A stretch of 64,000 bases of DNA, taken from positions 1,330,852-1,394,851 of the forward strand of contig JARHVA010004901.1 in assembly GCA_037957365.1 (NCBI GenBank), given 5' to 3'. Shown one piece after another: positions 46,004 through 58,675 of this stretch. The position numbers were made by a program, and so were the translations under genes. This stretch comes from Torreya grandis. Lineage: Eukaryota > Streptophyta > Pinopsida > Cupressales > Taxaceae. The notes under the pieces were generated by a model. The model was not told the DNA's origin and made no database searches. It was given only the letters and a program-made list of their open reading frames with translations. Position 1 is the first letter of the stretch. Every line of letters begins with the position of its first letter.

Positions 46004-47755
46004 TAAAAACCAATGTGAGGTCCAAACTTGGCATGTATGAATAGGCCTCAGCAAAAAATCCAAAAAATTACCTTAGAAGGGTTGTAAATACTTTATGTTT
46101 CTCCTCAGTGAGGGACACACATAATTTGATCCACTCTAGGTCATTTGGAGTCCTGATATTGACTTATATGTTACATTCTATAAGGAGAGTTGAGGCATAT
46201 TCCAAAATGTTTTAAATGATTTGAATTGTTTTGTGACTATAAAGTCCTCTATTTGGACTAGTTCTTCAAGATTGCCTAAAAAAGATGAATCTAAATCACC
46301 TAATTGAAATTATGGATATGTGAAAAACACTATAATAAAATCTTAAGTAATTCGATTAAAGGCATGTTATTCTATAAAACTAAACTTAGACCCAAAATCA
46401 AGTTCATCATTGGTGGTCTGTTGAGCTTCATTTGAGTAAAGGTGAACACACCCATCTAATGGCACCTAAAATAGGTTTTCACCAAAATATTATCCTTTCT
46501 CTTTACTTTTAACCTAGTCTAAAAGTGCCTCAAAGAAGTTTTCACTTTGGGAACTCAATGTTTTATTTCTTTGTTTTTGGCTAAGGGTGTTCACCCACTC
46601 TCTAAAATAGGCTATAAGATCTAGTTTGATAGAGAAACCTAATTTTTGGTCTCCTAATGGAACCATCTCTTAGGCCTATAAAATTTTAGAAGGCCTCATC
46701 ATTATCAAACTCATCAATAGGTACTATGGATTCTTGTTGGTTCCAATCTATAAGTTGTGGGTGATATATAGGAAAGTGGGTTATGTTGGATAACTGGGGT
46801 AATGGTGAAAATGACATGTAGGTTAAATAGATTAGTATTGGTAAGTTATTGATAAATGTTATGATTGAATTTTGTTTTATTTCCAAATTTTTCATCACTA
46901 GACATTGGTGTTGGTACATAAATACGATACATGGGATCACCCCCAGGAGGTTTAAATCTGAGACCATAAGTTCCTTTGTACTAAGTTATAAAAATTGGTT
47001 CAAGAGTACCTTGTTGATTTAACCCTAGGACTCCTCATTCATAATATTGTTTCTCCATGATCCTATTAGAAATGGGATGTTTGGCATTTTTTTAACAATC
47101 GATCAATTTTTCATTATGCAACCAAGATTCATCATTCAAAAGTGGGTCCTCTTCTTAGCCAGTGGCTAGTGTGAAAATAAAAAGAATTGGACTATGAAGT
47201 TTACACTCTATTTTTTTCTATTCCATGCAAGGTTTCCTAGCTTTAGGTCTTCCATAGGACTTAGGGTTCTATGGAAGTTTGGCAATGTGAAATGTTTCAT
47301 GGGTCAAATACTCTCTTGGGCCATATGATAAGATGGTAAAATGATTAAAAAATTTGAGAGGATATTTATGTGAAGAGGATTCAAGACTATTTGAGTCTAT
47401 AAAATTAGCCTTTAGTAATTCAAAAATTATTTCTTTGTCTTTGTCCTTTTAGGAACTAGATATAGGCTAAAGTAGAAGTTATAACTTTTATACACAGTTT
47501 CCAAATGTTTGTAATCTTTATAGGGTTATAAATATCCATTGATAGTGACATCCATTCCTAAGTATGAAAACTTGAGACACTGGTATAATGTCAAAGGTAT
47601 TCAATGAATTTCATGTATCTAAGGTCTACTCAAGATAAAATTGTAAGATAGGTCTAGGTCTAACACATGAAAAAGTGTATCATAGGTAAAGGGCCCAATG
47701 ATAATTAGTAATATTATGGTGACTTATGATTCTTATTCTTTATTGCTATAGGCCT
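46004..47755 (-). pseudogene. Tat-B RT N-terminal edge and protease-RT spacer
   Basis: 46004-46250 matches Tat-A 11190-11330 in reverse (VPL...EE-type text before RT). The frame 46967-46686 reads VSDLNLLGVIPCIVFMYQHQ, then PIYHPQLIDWNQQE and DEFDNDEAF, matching Tat-A 10385-10660. The rest of the spacer matches Tat-A 9600-10380 with heavy decay, for example the NHDLLLDD-like zone near 47130. The role of the spacer is unknown, but its conservation in two copies shows it belonged to the ancestral polyprotein. Confidence 0.7.
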
Positions 47756-47990
47756 TGATAGTAATTATTTATGGCTATAGATCAGCTATTTAATATTTGA
47801 GATGCTTGATGAGATTCAAAGAAATAATATTTAAGCTTGATCTATTGTCTATGAGGACAAATTTGACTTTGTGTCATGTTATGAAAACTTCAATGTACAA
47901 GGTATTATTATATATAGGAATGAGGGATGACATATCACTTTGTTCAAAGGTCAAATATTAGCTTGGGTCTAGATGTCCAACCAGATCTTG
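47756..47990 (-). pseudogene. Tat-B aspartic protease remnant
   Basis: The minus strand reads KVKFVLIDNRSSLNIISLNL and then IKHLKY. The active-site aspartate is kept, and the loop NRSSLNI stands for the family pattern DxGAGLNI. It corresponds to Tat-A 9430-9560. Confidence 0.78.
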
Positions 47991-50900
47991 GAATTTGTTT
48001 GGGTTATGTCATTAGAAGCTTGGGGTTAGCCTATGATCTCTTTTAGGATGTTATTGTGGATAGTAGATGTACACAAAAAATCTAAAATGGATATTTGTGT
48101 GGGAGTATTCTAAAGTTATTCCATAATATCATATGGTCTTTCCATGATAATGGTAAATGTATTGTTTTTATCCAACATGGTGGGCTGGATTGGTTTGTTG
48201 GTAGGAGGATATGGAATTGAAATGGTAATCTTGGACCATCAATTCATTATTACATAACTGAGATTAGATACAATACCATTTTAACTTGAAAATAATGGAT
48301 ATAGGACAAATAAGATAAGTCTTGATTATTAGTGAACTTGGTTGTGGTCATGGGGAAATGATGAGTTATCAGTATAAGTTCTTAAAATAGTAATCCCTTA
48401 TTTTTTTAGTACTTAATTGTGGTCCCAATTCAAGGAAGGATTACTAAAATAGGTGGATTGATTTAAAATGTTTAACAACTATCCTATTCTATTAGAACTT
48501 GGTCTAGGGTTAATAGTGATGGTTGAAATGTGAACTCCCATAATATGACCTACAACTTTGGTGTAGTCATGTGTAACTACATGGTAATTTTTTAGGTTGT
48601 TAAAATCATTCTAGACTTAGTTCCTCCCATTCAGTTGGTGTTGTTATTTTTATTTTTACTAATATTGATTTTTCTATCACAACTTCTATTGATATTGCTC
48701 TATCCTTCATTATTGTTACTGATTATTATTATGTTGTGGAAAAGGGTTTTAGTAGGTACCTAGGTTCTGATTAGATATAGATGCTCTATTATATAAGGTA
48801 ATCTCAATATTTATCTAACATATTTTTGATGAGGTGCTTTATCTACACACAATGGCATAGATTATGTCCATTAACATAGGTGTATTCATAGAACTCATGC
48901 TCTCGATACTAGTTTAGATATAGAATACCCTCATGATAATGTTTTGGAATTAGCCAACTAATCATATTAGCTATAGCCAACTTGTATAACATGACTTTGA
49001 TAGGTTAACTAAGGTCACTAAAAACTCAAAGACTAGGTTTTATTCTTGGATGAGGAGTTCTCAATGGTGGTGGTTGATATGTTTGTGGAACTATTCTGGG
49101 ATATTGAGAAGGCTTCACTTGTTGAATAGGTTGTTGATGAGGAGTAAGCTAAATTTGTGGTTTAGGCTAAGTAGATGATGTTTTCACCATTTATACATGG
49201 AATGAATTTACTCCATTCCCAAATAAATTCTTATTATGATTTTATTTCTTAGATTTATCATAGTTACTAGCTTGGGTTGGTGCCAATGCTTACACTTAGA
49301 CTTGAATAGGGTTATGATTTTGGCATGTTCCTTGGTTTTAATTCTAATTTTGATTTTAAGAGTTGAGTTTGATAATAAATTTGTTAATAAGGTAATTTTC
49401 AACCAAAAAAACCTTTTTCAATGATCTCTTTGAAAGTATGTGCACACTGAAGATCTAGATGATAGGGTATCTCATTATGTAATTTTTTAGTAAACATAAT
49501 AACAAATTGTTTATCTGGTAAATTATGGGTGAATTGACTAGAAAATAATTTCCATCTCTTTAGATATATTACAAAAATCTCACAAACTATTTTTTGACTT
49601 GAGTCAAATCTACGAAAGAAATATCATGTTCAAGATTATAGGAAAAATGCTACACAAATTTGTCTAAGAGGTCATCCAAATTAGATACAAAATTCTTTGG
49701 AAATTTGAGGAAACACTCCAAAGCCTATCCTACTAGAATTTAAGGAAATAAGAGGAGATAAGTGGCACTATAATCCATTGGTTGGAAAATAATAAAGAAT
49801 TATATCAAATGGGCCTTAGGGTCTCATTTAACCTTATGTTTATAAAACTTGGTGGTTCATGACTTGGAGGAAATGGTATATATAGGTATTCCATGTTAAA
49901 TGGGTATGAAAACACATCATCTAATTTGAATTTCTTGGTATTTTCCCCTACTTGAATGGTGTCAATTACATTATTCATTTGTTGTAACTCTTTGGCCAAT
50001 AAACTTGATGGAACATTTAGCTGATGTGGTGGCTAGGTAGTCAAAGGTGGATTACCTTGATTGGGGTATAATGGAGGAATGGTTTGTTGTAAAATGTTGG
50101 TTAGGTTGTTGAATTTACCAATAATATGTATCCATATATTGGGATGTGGTTATTGAAATTGCACATGTTGTTGTGAGATATTCTAGTTTGGATTTGGTAT
50201 ATAGCCTTAATTTTGAGGGAATTAGGATTGTAATGGAAGGATATGGATTTGGGTAAAGTATTGTTCTTATTGAGGTTAAGTATAGACTTGATATCGACTA
50301 GTTAGAATTGGATGAATAAGGAGAACTTATTGTGAACCAAGGTCCCATTATTGAAGTTGTGGCACATGATGAACAAAAGGAAATTACTACCTAATTGGTA
50401 CTTATTTTATAATGGTACCTATTGGTTGCATAAACACTTTTTGTGAAGTACACACTTGTTGGGTTTTCAATATTTATCTTTGACCAATAGACATACATTA
50501 TTGATTAGACAATGTTTGTAATTATAAGCTTATGTTGGTCTACGACTATAGAGGTACATTTGTCACTACCTATCAAGATGGAATAGTTTTTACCCCTATT
50601 GAGGTGGTGTAGTGTTCTATCTCTAGTGCAGTGGTAAATTAGACTGTACCTATTGTTATGGAATTTTAGTCATCACCTATTGAGGTAGATTTTTATTCAT
50701 CACTTTTTGTCAAGCCAAAGAACTATTCAATGTTTGATTACTTAAAACCTATACTTGTAGGCTTGAAGAAGAATCTAGTTGAGGATTAGAGGTAACTTAT
50801 TGTGGTTAAGACATAGGAGTTACTTCCCCTTGTTGTGGTGCACCACTCATGGTATTAAATAAAGGCACTTGTTATTACAAGTTATTTATTGGTCTAGTTA

Positions 50901-51340
50901 AACCACTTTGGCTCAAATTGGATGACACTTGCATGTTATCCACATGTTTAACACATTATTCTGTGTAGAAGTAGTAGTCACTTTTTTAATATATGGGACA
51001 TTGTACATGTCACCAAATAAAGTACTTTATGTAGATGGGTCTATACCTAAATAATCTTGACTTGTAAACTCAATAATACTCCTATTGAAGGAAGTAAATC
51101 TATGAGTGGAGAGTTTGACATAGTCATAGCATTAAAATTGCATGATAAATTTAAATAGGTTTGATATACTTGTTACATTTTTATAAATTAATACTCCATG
51201 AGGCCTTTTCATTTTATAATAATATTTGGGTATTGATATGACATTGGCATGACTACTTGAGGATTGCAAGTAGATGCCTCTTCAATGGTTTGAGTATAAG
51301 GTAGGTTTATGGGCCCTCAAACTAGAATAGGAATTTTTTT
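47991..51340 (-). pseudogene. Tat-B gag, main part
   Basis: At 48820-48905 the minus strand reads YEFYEYTYVNGHNLCHCV, then IKHLIKNMLD, the same zinc-knuckle-like pattern as Tat-A 8440-8520. The gag core follows at 49450-49999, where the open frame 49999-49805 has FKLDDVFSYPFNMEYLYIPF (Tat-A FNMEYL at 7477). The glutamine-rich N-terminal half runs to 51340 and is interrupted by copia-B; the gag start is at 61478-61620. Many former glutamine codons are stops. Confidence 0.8.
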
Positions 51341-54300
51341 TGGAAGACAGACTATTGAGAGGGAAGGGTGAATCATTTTATCAACATCATCTATCTAATT
51401 CCACTCAAAAATCCATGATATATATATACAAAGGATCAATACATAAACAATCAACTATGTATGCAAAACACAAGAGAACATAAAGGCTATGTGGGAAACC
51501 CTCTTGGGGAATAAAAACTAATAAACCATGCACATGGAATATAGTATTATAATGACAATATTCAAAATTTAGTAAATCACTCACTTTACAAGGAGCTCCA
51601 ACCCATCTCTAGTTGAGCACCAACCCAAATAGTCTTTTGTAAGCTCAATCTTTCAAGGAAGCTCTAACCCCCTTAAGTAACTTAGCACCAACCAAGTCAC
51701 GTATGATGCCTAGTCACCTTAGAATTTATTTTTCTTACCCAAATATAGATGCAAACATTTTTATGCACTCCTTATTCTTTAATCTCTCTCCACTAGCTTA
51801 TTATGCCCTCTCACTTAATTAGCCCTCTCTTTGACAATATTAGGCTAATTAATCTTATTTAACACATATAAAAACATAGTTATATATTCATAAAATATTT
51901 ATTGCATTCCTATAATGATATCTAAGCTATTAACCTATTCAAAAAACTTAATATCTTTTGCTCAATATCTCAAAATATTCCAACTAGTCAAAATAGCCTT
52001 CTTAGGCCTTGCCTTTATATTCAATTCTTTCTTTCACCTATCTTGGTCAGAAAAGATCCTTACCAATTTTATATTATGATTGAAATAAATCACTACATAC
52101 TTTTAATGAGTAGAATGAACCATACATTAGTATATCAAAGTTCATAAGGACAAAATCCACCATTAGGCCTAATAGAGACCTAATGAAATTAGGTCTATCC
52201 TATCCACACATTACCACTAGACCCTTAAGAATACTTCTTACCTTAGCCAATGGATGAAACACTTTATACAATCCTCAAATATACCCCTAATAATTTCACC
52301 TTAGGTCCATAATTCCATTTATCCCATTTCATTATTTAGACCTACCTATTTGGTCTCCTGAATAGGCCTTCTCTCTACCTATAAGTTTATCTTGTAATTT
52401 TGAAACAAATACACAAAATTATTACATAACCCATGCATAAAATAGCATTAATAATTTCATCATGACTTATACAACTTCTTAATAATCTTTGGCTTCCACC
52501 ACATATGGAAATATGCTTTAATAACAATCCTATAGGTAACTTGGCATCCTATGAAAAAGTGGTAGATAAAAACATAGATGTAAATAACATAGTAGTAGAA
52601 ATGTAGTATGATAAAACATTGCAAGGAAAAATTGTAGTGAGGAAAAAATGTAGTAGCACTAGTAATGTCATGAAGATGACACAACTTCTAACTAAAGGTC
52701 AAAACTCATGAAATCACATTTTCCTCTATTATTTTGCTTGTAAATTTGGTGCATTAATTTTCCACCATGAAATTTTAACTACTATCACCAAAATTAACTA
52801 GACAACAAATAAACAATATAATAATCACTAAAATGACCCCATTATGCTCATCATGACATTTTTTTGACATTACCAATACTGCTATATTTTTCATCACTAT
52901 GTTTTATCCTTATGACATTTTTTCATACTACATTTTCACTGATACATTTTTTACCATTATATTTTTGTCCACTATGTTATCACATAGAGCTAGGTGACTT
53001 ACTTAGAAACACTAAATACTATAAAAAATAGTAAGAATCACTTGAGTTTCCAAGATTTATCAATGAGTTAAACTGAGAAAATATGCATTCACATGATCAT
53101 ATTAGTACTTTAGAAACCTTTTGATAACTTTGGATCAACCATCTTAGTGAAAATAGACTCAGACACATCTTTTTCGCACACATAGAAAAGTTGTCTGTAA
53201 GACAAAAAACATAGTCAAGAAAATCAAATTGTGAAAAACCTATAAGGATAATTACATGATCTTCAAATGGATTTTTTTGAGCCTTTAGCCTATTTATAAC
53301 ATCTTTGGAGAGATACATTTCATGGTTACTTACCAAAATTATTCTTACAGACCAATCTCACTATGTCACTCTACACATACTCTATTGTGCTAGATAAGCT
53401 AGTTTGATGACAACATTTTGCTTGATTATAGGCATCATCAACACTTACACATAAGTGAAATATGAGGGATATATATTTAATGATGAAACCATGCCTTTGG
53501 ATCCATCCCTAATATTTTTTAATCAATCCCTAAACTTGTTTCCATTCTTGCCTAGTTTTCTCATTATTCTACTCATTAGGCCAATTTAGCGATAAGCTAT
53601 CTTCCATAACCAATTTTGCACAATTTTTTTATAAAACCTAGTAAAAAAATTTCATGAGAATAAAATATGAGTCTTGAACATCATCCTCCATTCACTTTCA
53701 TGATTTTACCTAGTGAACCCTACCTGTAGCATCAAAAACCCTAAAACTAAGGTTTTCTTGTAGTTTTATTCACTTTCAAGACCAACAAAAACCACTTTGG
53801 GAGATCTTGAAGCATCATTTATATGTTAAAAAAATAAAATAGATAAATTTAGTCATTATGATTGAAAAATTATTATATATTTCCTATCAAGTCTATGTAA
53901 GGGTTTTAGAAGGGTTTTGACTGCCTTACCTACTTAACAATCATTAATAAAGGATTACACCTTAGCCCTAAAACCAATGTCAAGGATTTTAATATTGGGA
54001 CCTTGCCCAAGTAAAATTAAGTTATTAGGATCTCATTCAAAGGTTTCACATGCCAATGAACAAGAAAAACTTCTTCTCAAGTCTGTAACCCTCGATTATT
54101 TGTACACAGTTAAAGTTTTCATCACTAATATTGATTTTTCTTATAGGCTATAACTTAAAACTTTGTCAGCATGCATAATATGACGTCTCACACATATTTA
54201 TATTCTATCAAGATGTTTTGTATCCTTGGATACAAATTTTAACCCTCAATAAGCCACTGTAGGTTAGTTTATAAATTTAGGCCTTACACTACCAAGCATA

Positions 54301-54593
54301 TTTTGTTAATGTTCATGTCTTAAAACATCCTAGACTAAATTCAAAATTTTATCCTCATGTCATACAATATCTCAAAAAAATTTCACACTTCCACCTTTTC
54401 TCACATAGATATCCAATGGATCAACTCACCATGTTACTATGCTTATCTCATTAAGGCACTAAGATTTCAACTTCTCACTAGGTTCCTTTATTAAGGATTT
54501 GAGAATACAATATCAAGGACATCTCATAATGACATCAATGACACTTTCATGACATCAATGACAACTCCATTCAAACCTTATGACACATTCCCA
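51341..54593 (-). repeat. copia-B 3' LTR (left copy, 3253 bp)
   Basis: Collinear with the right copy, for example AAAGGATCAATACATAAA, AGGAGCTCCAACCC, AGACACATCTTTTTC and ATGACATCAATGACA. It is about 450 bp longer than the right copy because of the insertion at 52543-52990. Confidence 0.88.
52533..53000. mobile_element. MITE-like insertion with 10 bp flanking repeats
   Basis: A 448 bp segment (52543-52990) is absent from the other LTR of copia-B. It is flanked by TAGGTAACTT (52533-52542) and TAGGTGACTT (52991-53000), a 10 bp target duplication with one change; the empty site in the right LTR reads GTAGGTGACTTACT (about 59881). The insert is partly palindromic: ATAACATAGTAG and ATGTAGTA-type words on the left return inverted as CTACATTTT and CACTATGTTATCACATAG on the right. 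A 9-10 bp duplication with long inverted arms suggests a Mutator-type MITE. No coding capacity. Confidence 0.75.
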
Positions 54594-54607
54594 AAAATCT
54601 CCCCTTT
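54594..54607 (-). other. copia-B polypurine tract
   Basis: On the element strand AAAGGGGAGATTTT lies directly before the LTR start TGGGAATG. It confirms the minus orientation. Confidence 0.7.
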
Positions 54608-55400
54608 ATCATTAATGACAACACTTCATTGATGGAATATACTCATAGAGAGATTTCATACTGGGAAACATGTTTTTAAGTAGATCAATATCCCCCTTTG
54701 AAATTAATGACAAAGCACTTACCTATAAAAAACATGAAAATGTCAAACAAAATTCCTCTTGTTAGACTGATATGACTCCCCTTTTGTCCTCATAACTTGT
54801 GCACTTATTTTATTATACTTGGAGCTAACACATCTCCTCATAAGCTCCCCCTAATAATTTATTTATTTAGTGACTGCTAGGAACAATAATCACACCTAAT
54901 TCTTGTCTCATATGTTCAAAAGTATCCTTTGGAAGAGGATTAGTCATGATGTTTGAAATATGATCCTTGATAGACACAAATTTAAGATTAATGCTTTGTT
55001 CACTCACCTATTCTCTTAAAAAATGATATTGGATAGTAATATGTTTTGTCATTGAATGTAATATAAGATTATTTGAAACACTAATGCCACTAGTATTATC
55101 ACAGAGAATAGGGATAGGGCAATCAGGGCCATCAAATTCCACCTTATAGTCTCTCAAGGTTTTTTTGTCCATAATACTTGAGTGCAACATGATGTTATTA
55201 CAATATATTTAGCTTCATAATTAGATAGATATACTAAAGGTTGTTTCTTGATTAACCATGATACTAGATACTTAACTAAGAAAAAGGATCCTCCACTAGT
55301 GTTTTTTCTATCATTTAGAGTCCCAACCCAATCTACATCTATATAGGCTACTAGATCAAACCTTTTAATCCTTAGTACCATAAACCATATTCTAGGGTTC
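54608..55400 (-). pseudogene. copia-B RNase H remnant
   Basis: Frame 55381-55154 reads FDLVAYIDVDWVGTLNDRKN, TSGGSFFLVKYLVSWLIKKQ and YEAKYIVITSCCTQVLW. An overlapping shifted frame 55190-55008 continues LRDYKVEFDGPDCPIPILCD, NTSGISVSNN and TKHITIQYHFLRE. These are the standard copia RNase H blocks (ADWAG, DRKSTSG, EAEYIA, CDN, TKHIDI.YHF) in SIRE-like wording. The first catalytic aspartate context is VDVDW. Downstream to 54608 is untranslated 3' sequence. A frameshift and missense changes make it inactive. Confidence 0.88.
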
Positions 55401-56350
55401 CTTTGAGATACCTCAATATTCTCTTGACTACTTATAGGTGAATTTCTTTACGATCTACTTAGAATCTTCACAAAAGACCCATAAATTGCATGATATCTTC
55501 TCTAGATGTAGTAGTATACAAAAATCTCCCAATTATAGATCTATACTTTTTATAATCAACCCTTGAATATTCATTACTTAGCTTGCATCTAGTCAACATA
55601 AAGTGGGATTATAGCCTTACAGTCTTCCATTTCAAACTTATTTAACATCTCTTTTATGTATTTGAGTTGTGAAACAAACATACATTTTTTATTTTAGCTA
55701 ATTTCAAATCTAAGAAAGAAGGATAGTTATCCAAGCATAGACATATAAAATTCTAATTTCATTTTTGCAAAATCCTTGGTCATGTTCTCATTAATTCTAA
55801 TAAAAATAATATCTCCATATAGACTAAAACTATCAACTGATGATCATTTTTAGTTTTAACATATAGGTTACTATCTGCAACTCCTTTCTTGAACCCTTGA
55901 TCTAAAAGGTACTTGTCAAGTATAGAATAATAGGCTTTAGGAGATTGTTTTAGACAATAAAGGGCCTTATTTAACCTATAGACATAGTCCTTGTTAGCAT
56001 TTAATAAGAAACCATCACGTTGTTTTATGTATACTTCTTCTTCTAAGTCTCCATTTAGGAAGGTTGACTTTACATCCATCTGATATATATTGAACCCTTT
56101 ATAACCTACATAGGCTATGAAAATATTAATGGATTTAAACCTTGATAAAAGATTAAATGTTTCTTAAAAGTACACTCCTACTTGAACATATCCTTTACAA
56201 ACAAGTTTGGATTTATTTTTAGTGACCTCTCTAATCTCATTCAATTTGTTCTTAAAAAACCATTTTGTACCAATGATGTTTTTGTCTCTAGGTCTAGGTA
56301 CTAACTCCCAAGTCTAATTATTCTCAATCTAATTTAACTCCTCATTTATT
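55401..56350 (-). pseudogene. copia-B reverse transcriptase remnant
   Basis: Frame 56079-55780 begins MDVKSTFLNGDLEEEVYIKQ and continues YVYRLNKALYCLKQSPKAYY, LDKYLLDQGFKKGVADSNLY, then LVYMEILF where the family has VVYVDDIIF; the catalytic aspartates are lost. The RT start lies at 56080-56350 (for example WELVPRP-like wording near 56270-56310) and the thumb part at 55400-55780. RT would copy element RNA into cDNA. The broken active site shows it is dead. Confidence 0.88.
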
Positions 56351-57320
56351 AAATATAACTAATATTTATATCCACTTGATTCTATATAATTATTAGGTTC
56401 AATTTTTGAAAGTAAGGTAGCATCACTCATCATTCCTCTCCTTATTTATATACCTACACTTTTGTTCCCAATGATCTGAGATTCAAGATGATCCTTTTGA
56501 ATTTGCCTAGATTGACCTTTTGAGTCCTTTCTTTATTCACTCTCTTCTTCATCCTCATCCATATCTATTCTTTCTTCATCATTATTTGATTGAGAATATG
56601 GGTTTTTTTTGTCTCATCAACATTTACATTTATGTTTTACATGATCTTTTGCAACCTTTTTTTATAGCATCTATAGGCAACATTCACTGATGAGTATCCT
56701 AGAAAGAAACCTTAATTAGATCTTCAGTCAAATTTTCCTAGGTCCTCATCATCTCTCCTAATGTAGTACTTGATCCCAAAATCCTTTTAGTTTTCAACAT
56801 TTTTAGGTCTACCATTCCATAGATCATATGGAGTCTTGTCACTATTGATCCTAATCTTACCTTTATTCAAATTGTAGACTACAGTGCTTATACCTTATCT
56901 AATAACCATATGATAGTTTAGACTCATTTAACATGGTTATTTCTATCTCCTAAACTATTCTATTATTTATCTCAACCACTCCATTATGTTTAGGTTTTAT
57001 AACATCTCAAAATTTCCTTCTTATGCCATTTTTTCACAATATTCATCAAATTAATTTGACCAAAACTCTCCTTTTTTATATCTAAGACACTTGATCTTCA
57101 CATTCATTTCATTTTCAACCAAAGATTTGAATGTCTTGAACTTACCTAGAGATTTTTTCTTATCCTTCAAGAATGATACCTAAGTCATTCTTGTGAAATC
57201 ATCTATGAGAAAAATGAAGTAGATGTTTCCTTGATACTTTGAATCCTTGTAGGTCCACATAGATCAATATAAATTACAAAGGTCTAGTTGTCAAATATTC
57301 TTTTGACTTGAGTTTTCTCC
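56351..57320 (-). pseudogene. copia-B integrase core remnant
   Basis: The minus strand reads FHFSHR-type text with FLKDK, FKTFKSLVENEMNVKIKCLR, NLNKGKIRINSDKTPYDLW, NGRPKNVEN and GFFLGYSSVNVAYRCY. These match the integrase core and the link to RT in SIRE-like copia elements. The segment between, with the second aspartate and the glutamate, is present but frame-broken around 56880-57070. Confidence 0.8.
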
Positions 57321-57324
57321 TAGT

Positions 57325-57675
57325 TCAATTGACATATTGACATGACTTACAAAGATTATCTATAGGTTTATAAATATTGGGCATATTATTCAGAGATCCC
57401 TTGGAGCTGATCTTTACAAGGTTGTCAAAGTTCATGTGACCTATCCTTCTATTCCATAGCCAAATCTCATCTACTTTTCTCATGAAGAATTTATCTTTAG
57501 TGATCTCATTTAGTAAATAGAGGTTATTTTTAGTTCTCTTGGCTTTAGCAATTAATATTTTAGATTTATCTCTCCTTATCTCACATCCTTTTTCATGGAA
57601 CAAAAGAGTATGTCCTTGGGTACATATTTGACTCACAATTAATAGGTTGTGTTTCAATCCATATACATATAACAC
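57325..57675 (-). pseudogene. copia-B GAG-pre-integrase domain
   Basis: An open frame of 116 codons: MLYVYGLKHNLLIVSQICTQ, GHTLLFHEKGCEIRRDKS, ENNLYLL-like text, WLWNRRIGHMNFDNLVKISS, PIDNLCKSCQ. The family pattern has WLWHRRLGH...CxxC; here the first zinc-binding histidine reads as asparagine, while the second histidine and CKSC remain. It is the longest intact copia-B piece. The domain precedes the integrase core in the polyprotein and carries the zinc-binding integrase end. Confidence 0.9.
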
Positions 57676-57890
57676 ATTTTATATTATGGTATTTTCATTA
57701 TCCAAACTCAAATCACCTTTCCTAATTATGTTAGCAAATGTGTTATCCTCAAACCTTAATGAACCATTGACATTCTTCATTAAAGTGATAAATTTACTCT
57801 TATCTCTTGTCATGTGACTTGAGAATCCACTATCTATGTACCATTTCAAATCTTCATCTTGAGTCTGAAAAATAGTTTGAGATATCAAAA
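57676..57890 (-). pseudogene. copia-B aspartic protease remnant
   Basis: Frame 57888-57679 reads DEDLKWYIDSGFSSHMTRDK, then SKFITLMKN, GSLRFEDNTFANIIRKGDLS, LDNENTII. The active-site triad DSG is intact; the SIRE pattern is WYLDSGCSRHMTG. It is directly followed by the pre-integrase frame. Retropepsin would release gag and pol products. Confidence 0.9.
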
Positions 57891-58675
57891 TTCTTCTCTA
57901 TTTTTTTAATTCTTTTCTATAGGTTCTACCTTCTTAATCCATAATTTAGTGTCATGAATCCATATCTTCTCATGTTGACTATTTTTCTTTATTTTTTTAC
58001 ACTCTCTTACTATATGTCCTCTTTTGTGACATCTAAAACATAGAATTTTACTCTTCAATCTATAGTTGATAGTTTTATGTCCAAATTTGGAATAATAAAA
58101 ATAATAACACATGAAGGATTTCTTACACTATTATTATTTGACATTTTTTGTCTCTTGATGAAGATAGGATAAAACATAATTGCCTTTGAACTTTCTTAGT
58201 GGAGAAGTTACCTTCTAGGCTTGTTGATGCTTTAATTTAGACTTGGAAACTTCTGCATAGGTCTTGATTCTATCACTTCTTGACTAATCAATGTCTATAG
58301 GAATTTGATATTTCCTAACCTCCTTTTGTTTTTATATAAATCCAATGCCTCTCATGTCATGGAAGGGTCTTTGACTATCTAGGATGTTGTTTAGTTTTTA
58401 AGCACTTTCCTCATACCTCTAGTAAGTCCTTATGTTTATAACATATTAATTAATATGTGCCTCTAAAGTTATTAATTTCAATCTAAGATGAGTATATTAA
58501 TCTATGTGATCCTTATATTATGAGAAAAATTCAAAAGTATTTTTTCTCACTATTGATATATTTTCATGACAATCATAAAAGACACTTTCATTGCTAAGAT
58601 CCATATCTATGTTCCAAATATCTACCTTAGACTTCTTAGGTATACTTAAATGGATAGGATATGATAAAAAATATT
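57891..58675 (-). pseudogene. copia-B gag C-terminus with zinc knuckles
   Basis: Frame 58112-57906 has two CCHC knuckles in a row: CYYFYYSKFGHKTINYR, where cysteines are lost, and CFRCHKRGHIVREC, intact with C-x2-C-x4-H-x4-C spacing. Upstream (58113-58660) is decayed gag with MDLSNESVFYDC-like text near 58610. The gag is short for this lineage, so part is missing. A very weak primer-binding site candidate (GGATATGATAAA on the plus strand, 58657-58668) sits next to the LTR. Confidence 0.8.
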
